A program made the translations under genes and the position numbers. Below, piece after piece: positions 44,630 through 57,089 of a stretch of DNA of 64,000 nt. This DNA is from Musa acuminata AAA Group. Its lineage: Eukaryota; Streptophyta; Magnoliopsida; Zingiberales; Musaceae. The stretch is taken from positions 32,649,001 to 32,713,000 of the forward strand of contig NC_088342.1 in assembly GCF_036884655.1 (NCBI RefSeq), written 5' to 3'. Every line of letters begins with the position of its first letter. The stretch's first letter is position 1. The notes beneath the pieces are model-generated. The model did not search any database. It was not told the origin of the DNA and saw nothing but the letters and a program-made list of their open reading frames with translations.

Positions 44630-45290
44630 TCTTTTATCTTGGGTGAATAGATATATCTATTCTAATATGATAATTTAATCATGTCAAATATTTTTAATAT
44701 TACTTTATCTTGTTGGATGCATACAGAAAGGACGTTTTAGTTGTATTAAAAACTTGTGATGTGTTTTTGTCAAAAAAAAAAAGAAAAAATTGTATATGTA
44801 CAAAGGATATGCACTAATCACTTTAGAAAATTTAAATATCTTTTCTCCTAACGAATGAATCATGTATAAAGGGATATTTTGGGTTAATTCATCACCTTAG
44901 ATTTTTCTTTTAGACATATTATGCTTAAAGAGAATGTCGGGTCACATCAAATACTTTATATTTTTTTAACTGAATATATATATCATACATAAAAAAGACT
45001 ATGATCCAATCATAGATTTTTAATTATTTTTACCTGATGTATCATGTATAAATGAAATGTTTTAATTTCATCGAGTACTTCAAATATTTTTTTATTATTG
45101 ACAAACAGATTTTACATAAAAGGGATAATTTGATCGTATTATGTGACATGAGCACAATTAAACCTTTTGTGTATTTGTGTTATCAAACTTAATATAACTA
45201 ATTAAGTGATATGATGGTAAGATGTTTCTTATGCAAAAGAAAAGACTTGAGTTGAAGTCCTAACGGGTCTAGAAAGACCCATTAATTAAT
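43580..45290. other. Intergenic DNA upstream of PAT
   Basis: No gene or clear element recognised. Contains a (CT)n run at 43753-43773, a (TA)n run at 44590-44628 and AT-rich sequence from 44640 on. Short open frames here have no family resemblance. Confidence 0.6.
44590..44628. repeat. (TA)n microsatellite
   Basis: About 19 uninterrupted TA units. Confidence 0.97.
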
Positions 45291-45744
45291 TATTTATTTA
45301 TTTGACAAAAGATCATGCTTAACTTAGCGTGATCGAGTTGGTTGTACTTAGCTTATTGTTGATCGGGCTCCGTCGTCAACCCTAAGCCGGCCTGGTTGAG
45401 CTCGACCAGCGTGAGTCGTGCATGCCATCTATCTTGCAGTTTAGAGCTCCCTGCTAACCTGGACAGACCAAATATGTATACTGGAGTCCAACCTTGAGCC
45501 TGCCAACAAAATCACCTGGGCGAGAAGCTATGTATTATGAGCAAAGGGTCTTGCTACAGGTTGGCTTGACTCGAGCGTTTGGCTTGGCCTATTCTTATTT
45601 GGGCTCGACTGGTCTGAACTGACTTTTATTGACAAGGGATCAAGCTTAGCTTGACCTAACTGAGTTGATTGGAGCTCGGCTAGCCCAAGTCCTGCATGTC
45701 ACCTAAAACTCTCGTGTATCATACCGACTTAACATCTTACCTAT
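45290..45744. repeat. Diverged tandem repeat, left part
   Basis: Units of roughly 270 bp with landmarks GATCATGCTTA, TTGAGCTCGGCTAGC, GTGCATGCCAT and GGAGCTCTCGAT. Landmark copies are near 45419 and 45693. The array is interrupted at 45744 by an LTR element and resumes at 50304. Confidence 0.7.
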
Positions 45745-46190
45745 TGACACGGACTTAGCTGGTTTTGCCTAAGTCGTGCGGCACCCTTGCGCGTCCGTCC
45801 GCAAAGGTCAGCCTCCCCGAAGCCTCCCATTGTCCCTTAGGACCAACAAAAGAGAGAACGGGTTAAAAAGAACGCCTCAAACGGGATCCACAAGCAAACA
45901 TGTCCGAAAAACACTTCATAGACAAAGCAAATTACAAACAGACTTTCCAAGCTCTGAACAGTGGCACAACAAAGGGTAAAATGGTCCATTACAGACCGAA
46001 AAGCTCTCGCACGTGTCCACATGACACAACCTTTATTTACAAGCCTAAAGAGGCCACCAACCCAACTAAAATGGGACTTATAAGCCTTCGGCTGCCCCTT
46101 TACATTCTGTACAAGGCATGAACATGTCAAACGACACGGACATACATAAGCATTACATCAAACACCTTATTTAGAGGTTTGTCCGTGACA
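45745..46190 (-). repeat. LTR of LARD-like element (3' LTR)
   Basis: 446 bp; next to the purine tract. Includes the terminal inverted words TGACACGGAC/GTCCGTGACA, longer than the usual TG..CA. Confidence 0.93.
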
Positions 46191-49100
46191 TTCTCCCCCA
46201 CTTATCCCTTCGACGTCCTCGTCGAAGCCTTTGTGAACACTGCAACTCTTCACCTTTGCTGAGTCTTCAATCTTCTGCTCTAGCTGCAATGCGCCTCATG
46301 GCTCCCAACTGCTCTCCGCTGCTGTTTCTGAGTAGTCGAACCTTTGATCCGCCATGCTGCTTCAACTCACCAATGACTCTTGACTCTGGTGTGGGGTTGG
46401 CTGAGTTGTGTTGATCATTGTTGATTCTTACGGATCCCCCAAATGAAGGAAAAAGACCATCCTTACTGCGCCAGTCTCTCAAAATTTCCACATGCTGCTT
46501 GAACTGGGTGGATGCTTGTTGGAGCTTTAACGAGCATCGCCTCGCAAACTTCTGAAGTTTTGGGTCCTTCCTCCACAAAATCTGCTCATTGACTCTTCTT
46601 TCAGTTAGTTGTCACATCCAAGTAGGTTCGCATCACTTCCGCTTTCGATTGGTATTTCGTTGGGAAATGAGGCGGACAATCTACTCTCAGTAGCACTGAT
46701 CACCGTTGGTGAGGATTTGACAACTATTGTCTTCCATTATCTTCGAAGGGTCTTTGAACTTGTGCAGAGCTCCTCTGCTGGATAGATAAGAGAACTGGGG
46801 TACTCGGTTTCGCCCATTCTCTTAAGAGTTGAGAAGGCAAAGGTTACTTGACTTCGCCCGCCTCCTCGAGATTGTACTTCATGCATCGAGCTGGTTACTG
46901 GCCTTCGCCTGCTCTTTGCTCACACTTCTGAAGTACTTGAAGTGTTTGCACTCCTTGCGTTGAGTTAGCTACTGTGATTCACCTTCTCAATGCCATTGAA
47001 CTTCTGGAATGCAGGAAGTTTTCACCCCAACTTGGAGTAATTCTCTGATAGATGAGGTCGCCTCTGGGATTGTACCGTCTTCTCCATCAACCCTGCCGCC
47101 TACTCCACTGAGTAGCAAAGGTACAGCACCACGTACTGCTTGCTTCGTTCCTTGGTCGTGCACTCTTGCATGACCCGAAGTCCTTCACTTACGGCTATCT
47201 TAATGAGAAACTTGTTGACACCGGTCTTACGAAGTTTCTTAGCCTCTGCCCTTCAGCCTTGTCTCGGTACTTGGAGATTGCCTCTGCATGCTCCACCTCC
47301 TCGGCCCCTTTCACGACCAAGCGCTCTCCCTCCGTGAGAGCAAGGGATCAACGACTTTGACGGAAGTCCCGCCTCTGCGGTACCATGGCGCTGCCATGCC
47401 CATGGCCCTACTATCCGTCGCCTCGCATCTACATCCATTTTCTTCACAATCAGTAGATATGCCTTCGTGACACTCCTCTGAGTCCACCTCCATTCTCACT
47501 GATTGCTTGATTTTGGGTAGCTAAGTCCCTCTGGACTTGTCGTCGCTTCCTCGCCCCTTTCGACCCCCTGCTTCAACACCTCTGTGTTCTCCAAGCAGTC
47601 TGTTTGGTCGATGGAAAGACAAACTGCAACTCCCATGCATGGCCTCTGCCATCGCGTTGTAGGGTTTGCACCAATTCTGTTCTCCTTAGCTTCCTTGGTA
47701 GCAACGTTCGCTTCCTCTGAATTGTCGGGCTCCCTTAAGCGAATATGAGCTCTGAAGCAGTCCAACTCTCCAGCTGCTTCGATCATACCTCTGCATGATC
47801 AAGTCCCTCCCATGGGACTCACTGGTACTTGCATTCGAACTTTTCCCTTGGTGGAACCCAGCCCCCATATGCTGATGACCAAGGTTTTCATCCGATGCAA
47901 AATTCGGTGCACGCCCGGAAGACCCGCCTCTACGGTACCATGGCCTTCACTCCTTGAATCCATAGCCCTTCTTGCCGTCGTGTTGTTCACCAAAGCGGAG
48001 CTCCCAGTAGCTCTCGATCATACCTCCATATGATCTAGTCCCTCCCGGGACTATGTCGTGTGTGTCGCATTGCCACGAACTGTTCCACCACGATCCGTTG
48101 CACCATGTCGCCTCCTGGTGACATCTCCATTGCATTCTGATCCTTGTGGAATAAACTCGAATTTTGAACCCTCCATGTGTGGCCTCTGCCAATACATCGC
48201 AGGGTCTCCTCCACCTTCGATTTTGTTCGCTCCTTTGGCAATCGACCTTCATCCACCCACTCTTGGGTCACACCTAGATGAAGCACCGCTCTAGGACAGT
48301 CCGTCGCCTAGTAGCTCCCGAAGTCCACCGACTTCACTGTAATTTGTGCACCATTGTCTGGATCCTGGGCCTCTGCCCCTACCAGCACAATCTCCGCTGC
48401 ACACCGCTTCCTTCATAGCAACTCGAATGGCAACACTGTGGCATATTCTTCAAGAGTACCTGCCTCTGCGTCCTCTTGCCCCGTGCTAAGGCCTTCTGAA
48501 CCCAACTTCGCCTCCGCAAATTGAGTCGCCTTAGTTCCTCCATCAAATGCTCCTCCGAGATAAGGTGCATGTGCCCAGAAGCTCCCTTCGTCTTTGGCAC
48601 CATGCAAGATGAGTCCGCTCCGTCAGAACGAAGGACCCATGGAACAACATGATCCTACTCTTGCCTCTACAAGAGTTCATGTCTTTGACCTCTGTCTAAG
48701 GAAAGCACTGTGCTTCTGCTCCATGTTCTAACTTCTCTGTTGGCTCCCTTCATGCGGCTTGGGTACTTCGCCAAGTTACACCCAAGTTGCTCCGCTCCTC
48801 GTTTTTGCATTGAGTCGATGGTGGCCCTCGCGCCCACCATTCCACGGGTCAGCCCTCCCTTGAGTCCGATCTCCATATCGACTCTAAGTGTGCCTTCATT
48901 TAAGTTGCTTCAGGTCGCTCCCCCACTTGATCTCGCAATGCATCCACCCATGCATTCTCTCGAGCGAGATCATGTGACAACTCCTCGCTGCTTGCTCGGT
49001 CCATTGAGCTTCGTGGAGTTGTTGTTTGTGAGGTACTCCTCCTCAACATGTGAAGTCCGTCTCACATGATTCTCCCTCTGGAGAGCCGAGACTTATCCCT

Positions 49101-49853
49101 CCTGGATAACTGTCCCATTGGAGCAATATCTCTCTTCGTTTCGGAGACCACCATCCCCTTGGACTACTCCGATCTGCTGAATAAACTGTGCATTGTTCTG
49201 CCTCCTGCAAACGCACTTGCTAGATTGCGCCTCCACGTCAATACAGCCACCACTGCACCCCTCAAGGCCTAGAAACATGCTGAACTCGTTGCACACTTCA
49301 GTCTCCTCCGGACGTATCCTTCGCATGCCGAAGAGAAAGTTTCAATGCTCCATAGCGCCGAGTCTCGGTCGCCTTGGGATGGCCACGAACATTCCGTCGT
49401 CCGCATACAAGCCCATGCATGAGTACCAAATTCTTCGAGTTAGCAATTCCCCTCACCTCTGTGAGCTTTGCATAACTCTTTTGGTCGTTGCGCAACTCAT
49501 TCCACCTTGCATGGTCTCATTCTTGCCAAGCGCCTCGCTTGCCTAGAGCATCATCAAGTATAGTTGTCAACGTTGAGCCGTAGCTCAAACTCAGCCATCC
49601 CAACCTTTGTGCGCTCCGCATTCTTCCAAGCTTGCCTGTTCTCGTGGTGCCTCTTGCGCGAAGGGTTGGCCATTCCACTGAATGCCAATGTCAGATGCCC
49701 GCTCCTCTGAGCGACTCTTTTCCCTACATCTCCATGCCCGTTTTCCCTCAAACGGTCGCGCGTGTGCTGACTGCCCTCCATGCAGCCCCACTAGGTCCCC
49801 CACGTTTGCATGTCAAGTGTTTATATGAGTGCTTGTCCCGCTCTGATACCATA
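46191..49853 (-). other. Interior of LARD-like element, no recognised protein
   Basis: GC-balanced, codon-like but broken sequence. Minus-strand frames such as 46578-46267 (103 codons, start MWRKDPKLQKFARR) and 47786-47496 (MIEAAGELDCFRAH) show no known domain. Internal near-duplications exist: CCGCCTCT(G/A)CGGTACCATGG near 47372 and 47925, GGCCTCTGCCA near 47640 and 48181, and GATCATACCTC near 47783 and 48018. It may derive from a captured or very decayed coding sequence. I cannot assign a function. Confidence 0.6.
49840..49851 (-). other. Primer binding site of LARD-like element
   Basis: Reads TGGTATCAGAGC on the minus strand, two bases from the right LTR; exact initiator tRNA-Met type. 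Confidence 0.93.
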
Positions 49854-50299
49854 TGACACGGACTTAGCTGGTTTTGCTTAAGTCGTGCGGCACCCTTGCG
49901 CGTCCGTCCGCAAAGGTCAGCCTCCCCGAAGCCTCCCATTGTCCCTTAGGACCAACAAAAGAGAGAACGGGTTAAAGAGAACGCCTCAAACGGGATCCAC
50001 AAGCAAACATGTCCGAAAAACACTTCATAGACAAAGCAAATTACAAACAGACTTTCCAAGCTCTGAACAGTGGCACAACAAAGGGTAAAATGGTCCATTA
50101 CAGACCGAAAAGCTCTCGCACGTGTCCACATGACACAACCTTTATTTACAAGCCTAAAGAGGCCACCAACCCAACTAAAATGGGACTTATAAGCCTTCGG
50201 CTACCCCTTTACATTCTGTACAAGGCATGAACATGCCAAACGACACGGACATACATAAGCATTACATCAAACACCTTATTTAGAGGTTTGTCCGTGACA
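49854..50299 (-). repeat. LTR of LARD-like element (5' LTR)
   Basis: 446 bp, four differences from 45745-46190 (for example GCCTAAG/GCTTAAG and GGCTGCC/GGCTACC). Confidence 0.93.
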
Positions 50300-50303
50300 C
50301 TAT

Positions 50304-51400
50304 GTTGTCAACCAAATGACCTCGACGAGAAGGTACCGTTAGCAGAGGGTCATGCTTGGTTGACCTAAGCTAGCTTGATTGAGCTCGGCTAGCCCGAGTT
50401 GTGCATGCCATATAAAACTCACATGTGCCTTAACTTTGCAAATTGGAGCTCTCGATTTTTCAACTTAACATCTTCCCCGACTTGGGCAGGTCATGTAGGT
50501 GTTGTCTAGTCCAACCTTCTGCTGCCAACCAAATAACTTGGGTGAGAAGGTGCCATTAGCAAATGGTATAGCAAGACCTTTTTATTCTTTGACAAAGAAT
50601 AGCTTAGCCTATTTATTGTGGGCTTGGTTATCCTAAGCTGACATGATCGAGCTTGGCTAGCTTGAGTTACACATGCCACATCAAACTCCTACATGCCTTA
50701 ACCTTGCAATTTGGAGCTTCCAATCTACCGACCTTGCATCTCGCTCGACCTAGCTGATTTGGCTAGGTGTTGTGAGCATAGGGTATGAAAGTCCCCTTTA
50801 TTCTTGGGTTGGTGTGTTGTTGGTTGGATTTAGTTGGCCCAAGCTGGCTTGATCGAGCTCGACTAGCTCGAGTGATTCAAGCTTTATCAAACTCACATGT
50901 TCTCAACCTTGGCGTGTGGAGCGCCACGTCTACCAATCTCCCATCTTTGCCGAACTGCATTGGTTACCATGAGAAAAAATATATTTTTTTTTAACAAAGA
51001 GAGAGGCTGGGGCTTCACTCAACACGGGCCAGTCAATCCTAGCTTAGCCGGAGGTAGCCCACGCCAAATCAAACATGCACGCAAAAGTCATGCAAGCCTA
51101 GCTGGGGTTACTGTTGGTTGGCCTCGACTGGCCTGAGTCATCTCGATTGAGCTTATCAAGATTGAGTCTTGCATGCCATGTAAAACTCATATGTGCCTCG
51201 ATGTTGCTGTTTGGAGCTCTCGATCTGCCAATCTCACATCTTGCTTGACCTAGGCAGGTCAGAATGTGTTGCCTAGCCAATCTCACATTCTACCAACTAT
51301 GAGAAGGTGCCGTGAGGAAAGGGTATAAAAATATCTTTTATTGTTTGACGAAGGGTCATGCTTAGCTGGGCAACATCGGTTGGTCGGGCTTGGTTGATTT
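50304..51400. repeat. Diverged tandem repeat, right part
   Basis: Continuation of the array at 45290-45744. GCATGCCA-type landmarks are near 50399, 50668, 50873 and 51165, so units are 205-292 bp. Words such as TTGATTGAGCTC and AGGGTCATGCTTAG recur. Not recognised as a named satellite. Confidence 0.7.
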
Positions 51401-51420
51401 GGATCAATGTAATTAGTTTA

Positions 51421-51813
51421 TGTAATCATATTTAATTAAGATATATTATAGTTATAATTAAATTTTTATTATAATTATTGACTGAAAATTTTTTAATTAT
51501 GATAGGATTCAAGATGACTTGAAGGGACTTATATGATATAAGATTTCTTCTCAACCTCTCTTAAGTTTCTATTCCATCGCTCATAATGATTGAATGATAG
51601 AAAGGGAAGATAATAAAGTCTAATTTTTCTTATATATCGATATCATTGTAGCTTCGGATCCGACAATCATACGTTTGCAGATCAAATAAATATTTTTTTA
51701 AATAACATCAAAAGATATGTAGTCTTGATCTTAATCTATCGTTATTTGATTTCGATTCTAACATTAAATTTTTTTCGCATAACATAAGCATGATTACAGT
51801 TTTTATATTTACA
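51421..51813 (+). repeat. Copia LTR related to 26898-27370
   Basis: Starts about TGTAATCATATTTAATTAAG and ends TATTTACA, followed by a decayed primer site (ATTAATATCAAAACC). It shares the blocks GATCTTAATCTATC and GCATAAC..AGCATGATTACAG with the intronic copy. Leader-like sequence follows to about 52330; no gag-pol is seen. Confidence 0.65.
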
Positions 51814-52535
51814 ATTAATATCAAAACCTGTTTTGAAATCAAATATCCTATATTATAAAAGCATTAGATATGTTTTGTATTAAATCTATTTTGTGTTATG
51901 CCTTTTACTTGCGAAGGGTGATCCGATCTATTTAGTTTATCCTACTTGCCTTAATCACCTACTTGCGAGCAATGAAAGTTTCTTATCCAAATATATGGAA
52001 TCATGGATCAAAGCGTGATGCTCGATTATGATTAGAGGATTATGGATTGCAACTTACTATCGGTTATGATATTACGAAGGGTGATGACCCACTATGATCG
52101 ACAGCAAACATCAAAGCAACATTGGTTTTGGTTGCTTGTGGGTTAAGGGATCGAAAGAGATACCACAACAAGAAGGAATGGCCATGACGATAGAACTTAG
52201 CAAAGGCATTTGGTAGATAATGATCGCCGATAACAAGTAGCATGGTTGATATTATTATCACTAATCACATTGTCATGGGCAAAGCTGTGAATGAGGTATT
52301 TGATATAATACTCATATATGTCCGTGTATTTTAGTTTTGTTCATGCTCTGCACAACATATAGAGAGCTTATACTAGGATTAGTAGCTCCATTTTAGTTGG
52401 CTTTCAGGCTTATAAATATAAGTTATGTGCAGTTATTATGTAGAGGCAAAACTACCGAAAAATAGATAATCTAAGTAGTCATTTTAGGAGTTTTCTAGCT
52501 CTAAAAAGTAGTGCGGAGTTTCAGCCAATACAATA
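51814..52535. other. Leader-like and unassigned sequence
   Basis: Continues from the copia LTR with words similar to 27400-27480 (TTGCGAAGGGTGATCC vs CTTCGCATGC region), then sequence with no recognised feature. No gene is seen. Confidence 0.4.
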
Positions 52536-53107
52536 TGTTTGGGAAATCTTGGGGGCGACATCACATGTATAGCGGAAGAATATAAAAAAAAATCATCAAT
52601 TCCTAAAGATATGTTCGTCGTCGTGCGAAGATTGGTGCACAAAAATCCATAAAATAAAAAATCACATATGAGATAGATTGTGTTACCTAGGGAGATCGTA
52701 TATTCCTGAATCCCTGTAGATCTCTAAGAGAGGGTGAAGGAGGTCAAGCGCCCTCCTCTCTAGCGATGATCTACACAATAGGGCTGCGATAACGCTCTTC
52801 AAAACTCCAGGCCTGCTTTAAGATGGAGAGGTGGAGGAGAATAGGAGAGGAAGCAAAAAGCTCTAGCCTATAAACTATTGAAACCCTCCTATTTATAGAG
52901 GTCCCTTACCAACTTAATCCTAATGGATCTTCTCCTTATTGGGTATTGGATCTCCAACCAACTACCCAAGCCTCTTAGATTAGTGGATCTCTATCCAATA
53001 ATTTCTCATGGGCTCTTATTGGATCTCATCCATAGGATCCAATAATTCAGAGGCTTATTGGATATCCAATAAGATAGGGGCTCCGATAGATATCTCATAT
53101 CCGAACC
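52536..53107 (-). repeat. LTR-like fragment of another element
   Basis: Starts TGTTTGGGAAATCTTGGGGG and continues with GTGCACAAAAATCC, CTCTCTAGCGATGATC, CCTATTTATAGAGG and GGATATCCAATAAG words, the layout of a minus-strand copia LTR with a TATA-like box. It ends abruptly where the chromovirus LTR begins (53108). The partner LTR is not in the window. Confidence 0.5.
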
Positions 53108-53520
53108 TGTTAGAACTCTAGCTAGGAGAGTCCTAATTGAGAGGAGCATTCATGTTAACCTACCGAGTCAACACCTATTAAAGAGGTGAAGAGGTTGACT
53201 AGGGTTAGGAGGTTATTTCTTAGAGAAGCATTAGGAGTTGTAAAAGAATAGGAGTCTTGAATAGGAGTCCTATGAGTTGTTCTTAGAGAAGCATTATGAG
53301 TTGTAAAGGAATATGAGTCTTAAGTAGGAGTCATATTAGGAGTTACAGTTTAAAAGCCCTATAAATAGTCATGTATTCATTCTCTTTTAATAAGCAATAG
53401 ATGAATCTTTTATGCAGCCTTTGAGTAGCAATTTGGAGGAAAGAACCCCTATAGAGTTCAAAGGAGGCCGATCCCCTAAAGAGATCAACCTTAAGCTTAG
53501 AATCTGAAAGGGTTCTATCA
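53108..53520 (+). repeat. 5' LTR of chromovirus copy 3
   Basis: 413 bp; homologous (reverse) to 6098-6491. It contains CCTATAAATAGTC (TATA-like, near 53360) and a partial internal duplication of TTCTTAGAGAAGCATTA (53218 and 53281) not seen in copy 1. Confidence 0.9.
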
Positions 53521-54482
53521 CTTAGTATTAGAACAACGTTCTTGGTGTCTCGCTGCCCTTTCACAACCATCCATCAGCCCTCCATAGCAGCCTAAAGCAA
53601 TTCCCACAATTGCTTAAAAGATCGTCGTTGAATTCCGCCATCATCTCCACCACCGCGGATCATCCTTTGATCTCCCTGTGAATTACAACGAGTTCTGGTT
53701 TCCTACAATTTAGTTATCCTTATTCAAAAATATAAAAAAAAAATTATTCCTATATTCCTACGAATTTCTTTCGTCATAAAAGTTATCATCTTTGCGAACG
53801 AAGGATTGCTGTAAAAAATTTCAGTCGTATATTGTTGCCTTAACCGATCTATTTGTAACCTTTTTTGAACGAAATTTCTTATACACTTCATAAATTATCT
53901 TGGCTTCCATCTAAGATTGATCTTTTAATGAATTTATCTCTAAAAATATTCTTATATTGCTATAAATTTTTGTCGTAAGCAGTTGAAATTTTTCGATAAG
54001 AATTCTGCTATCGCAACTTTCACCAATTTCCTTGCTGTTATACTGCCAAAATTTTCTTGATTAAATTAGTTATCTTTGCTGTTATATAAACCAATATTTT
54101 ACTATCAAATTCTCTCCTCAAATCTCTCGATTTTTGTTAGAAATTTTGTTGAGAAACCGCTGTTTCTTCGACGACAATTCTGCTCTTACAAGATAACACA
54201 TATCTGCAGCAACTTCCACTGATTTCTATCAAACCTTTGCTGTCATCTACCACAGAACTAAACCTTTTTTCCCTAATCTTCATTCACTACCATCACAGCC
54301 TTAAAACTCCACCAAACCACACTCTCAAATAGCATCCAAAACAGTCACAAAATAAGCCTAAACCGCAGCCTACATCCACCAATCCACCAACCCTTTCGAC
54401 CACCACTTCTCTCAACCTATAAATACCTTTAACCCAACAACAAAAGAGAGATCTTAACATTACAGATTTGAAGGCATATACT

Positions 54483-55608
54483 ATGGTATCTAAGGAGGTA
54501 ATCAATGCTAAATTCGAAACCTTTGAGGTGCGAATGGAGAATAAGATTCAGACTCTCTTTATCGAACTTAGTTTGGGCCGACCACCAAGCCCGAAGAAAT
54601 CACATCAAGGAGAGAGCTCTGACCAATCACACCAAGCCCAAAGAGATAACTTTTAAGAGAGGGGATGCTCTATGACCAATCCCAACTATCCACGTATGAG
54701 GGTAGACTTCCCTAGATGGGAAGAAGGAGACCCGATTGGTTGGATCTCACACGCTAAGCGATATTTTCGGTACCACAAAACCGCGAACGCATCTATGGTG
54801 AAAATTACAACTATACATCTTGAAGGGGATGCTATACAATGGTTTGACTGGTTTGAACATACTCATGGAGTCCTCTCATGGTGACAATTCAAAGAAGGAC
54901 TACTGATCCGCTTCTAACCAACCGATTACGAGAACATTGACGGACAACTAGCAAAGATCCGACAAACCTTCACCATTCAGGAGTACCAAACCAGGTTTAA
55001 AAGGCTATCTAATTAAACTCATGATTGGTTTGAAAAATAGCTATTATGGACCTTCATTAAGGGCTTGAAGCTAGAGATCCGGGGAGAAGTTAAAGTGCGA
55101 CAACTGTACACGCTTATGACAGCCATCTCTTTCGCATGACTTCAAGAGGAGCGATTGAACCATGAAGCTCGAAGGACTAGAGTCACTCCCCGACCGGTAA
55201 TACTGAAGCCCTCAGCCCCCCATACTATCAACCGAGCCCCTGCACTAAAAAGGTTGACAAGAGAAGAGCTTCGGGAGCAATCTGCGAAGGGGTTATGTTG
55301 GTACTACGACGAGCCGTGGAGTCGCGAGTATCGCTGTAAAAAAGGGAGACTTCTTGTGATTGAACTAGTAGAAGAAGAGGTCATTGAGCATCTAGAAGAG
55401 AGCCTTGAACATAAAGAAGAAGATACAGAAGAAGAGCCACAACCGACCGACTTTACGGTACACGCACTAGCCGGCTACTCAAACCCGCAAATGATGAAAG
55501 TTGGAGGCCTTCTCAAACAACAATCGATCACTGTTCTCATCGACACAAGCACACTAATAACTTCCTAAATAGTAAGGTTGCTGCTCGGATGACGCTCCAC
55601 ATTAAAGG
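54483..55608 (+). pseudogene. Chromovirus copy 3 gag-protease, frameshifted
   Basis: Starts MVSKEVINAKFETFEVRMEN. The gag core follows (PRWEEGDPIGWISHAKRYF, HLEGDAIQWFDWFEHT), then FIKGLKLEIRGEVKVRQ, a knuckle-like GLCWYYDEPWSREYRCKKG, an acidic linker, and the protease motif reading IDTST with a one-base slip just after it. Stops near 54656, 54882 and 55010 break it. The split by the insertion falls at 55608/59534; the flanks join in frame at codon level across one copy of the target duplication. Confidence 0.88.
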
Positions 55609-57089
55609 TGTTAGGATCGGAGCGACACTAAGGATCGGATGACGCTCCGCAAATGATTAAAATGTTGGTTTCGACAAATCTTTGTTGCGATAAAGATCGA
55701 ACTTGAAAAGCTTAACTTGAACACGTGTTCGTAAAGGTGTGCAGCAAAGGTAATGAGGAAATAAAGCACGTAAGAAGGTTTGTAGTAATGTAAATAGCAA
55801 TAAGAAAATACAAACTAGGGATCACACTAATTTTAAAGTGGTTCGGTCAAATGACCTACATCCACTTGCGAGGCCCTCTTCGATGAGGCTCCCACCTTCC
55901 ACTAACAAATCTCTTGAAGGGGAAGGACAAATACCCCTCTTACAACCTTTTACAAGCGGTTCACACTCTTACAAATTTTCAGTAAGAAAGAAGGAGGTGA
56001 ACACTCTAACAAATTGAAAACAAGACTTGCTAAGACTTTTCTAAGACATTTTTCTCAATCTATTGCTTCTCAAAAAGTTGTATTCTCAGCTGAGAATTGA
56101 GGGGTATTTATAGGCCTCAAAAGGATTTAAATTTGGGCTCCAAAATTTAAATTCTCTTTGGTTCCCGATGTTGGCGGTGCCACCGCCTACACTATTTCAG
56201 CTCACTGGTTGGGCACCAAACTTGGCCCAAACCAGTCCGAACTCGGGCCCAATTGGCCCCTACTTGAGTTATAGGATTAACACCTAATCCTAACCCTAAT
56301 TAACACGCTAACTACGAATTTAAAGATATTTTCTAAGCTATTACAAAGTCCGCAAGTCAAGACTTTTTCCGGCGAGCTTCCGGCGAACTTCCGACGGTCT
56401 TCCGATGAACTCTCGGAAACCATTCTACGGACTCCCGACAAGCTCCTAGACTTCACGATTTGATCTTGGCGAGTTCCAATGAACTTCTTTAGCAAGCTCC
56501 GATCTTTCTCAGCGAGCTCCGTGAACTTCCAACGAACCTTCCGGTAAGCTTCCGAAAAACCCTTCGGCAAGCTCCCTACTCATTCTCGGCTAGTTCCGGC
56601 AGCATTCCCGACGAACCTTCGGACTTTCGTCGAACTCTTGAACTCAACAAATCCTTCGTGCTTGACTCCGACACTTTGTTTCGCTTTATGTCTTCGTCGT
56701 TATCGTAGTTAATCCTGCACACACAAGCCAAAACTCTACTCCGATCTAGACAATTATTACAACGCGAATTGACATTTTGTTGCCGAGCACATCATTGGTT
56801 GGCACTTCATCTGATTCTTCAGCGCATCATCCTCTCTTATGGCTTGTTACCCAATCGGCGGTTGACCTCCGCAACCCCGATATCCTTGGCGCAATTCCGC
56901 TCTTGGCCCGATGCCCGACGTCCGAAGCCTTCTGCCATCCAATATCCTAACGTGATCTCCTCCAGTGCAACGTCAATTCCTCCTGCGTTAACTGTCTAAT
57001 CCTGATCGAGTAGACCTGCATCACTCAAAATGCAGTTAAACATATAAACACAATCAATTACTTTCATCATCAAAATTTGAGATTCAACA
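55609..57089 (-). repeat. LTR of the inverted-end Sirevirus insertion
   Basis: 1481 bp. Carries the block TTTAAAGTGGTTCGGTCA, TATTTATAGG, a short GGCGGTGCCACCGCC motif near 56172, and CTTCCGACG-type U3 clusters. Its U5 end lacks the C-run and instead holds a 14-base copy of flanking sequence (55635-55648). Confidence 0.85.

Larger units (their letters stand above)
45745..50299 (-). mobile_element. Non-autonomous LTR element without gag-pol (LARD-like)
   Basis: 4555 bp with two 446-bp LTRs (45745-46190 and 49854-50299, TGACACGG to CCGTGACA) that differ at four positions by my comparison. A CTAT duplication flanks it (45741-45744 and 50300-50303). The primer site TGGTATCAGAGC is on the minus strand at 49840-49851 and the purine tract GTGGGGGAGAA lies just inside the left LTR, so it reads on the minus strand. 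The 3.66-kb interior has short frames on both strands but nothing like gag, protease, integrase or reverse transcriptase. It depends on other elements for movement and is fairly young. Confidence 0.93.

Noticed and set aside
46267..49803. Many 60-120 codon frames in the LARD-like interior as genes
   Set aside because: Frames on both strands overlap, none has a known domain, and the region is internal to a retrotransposon.
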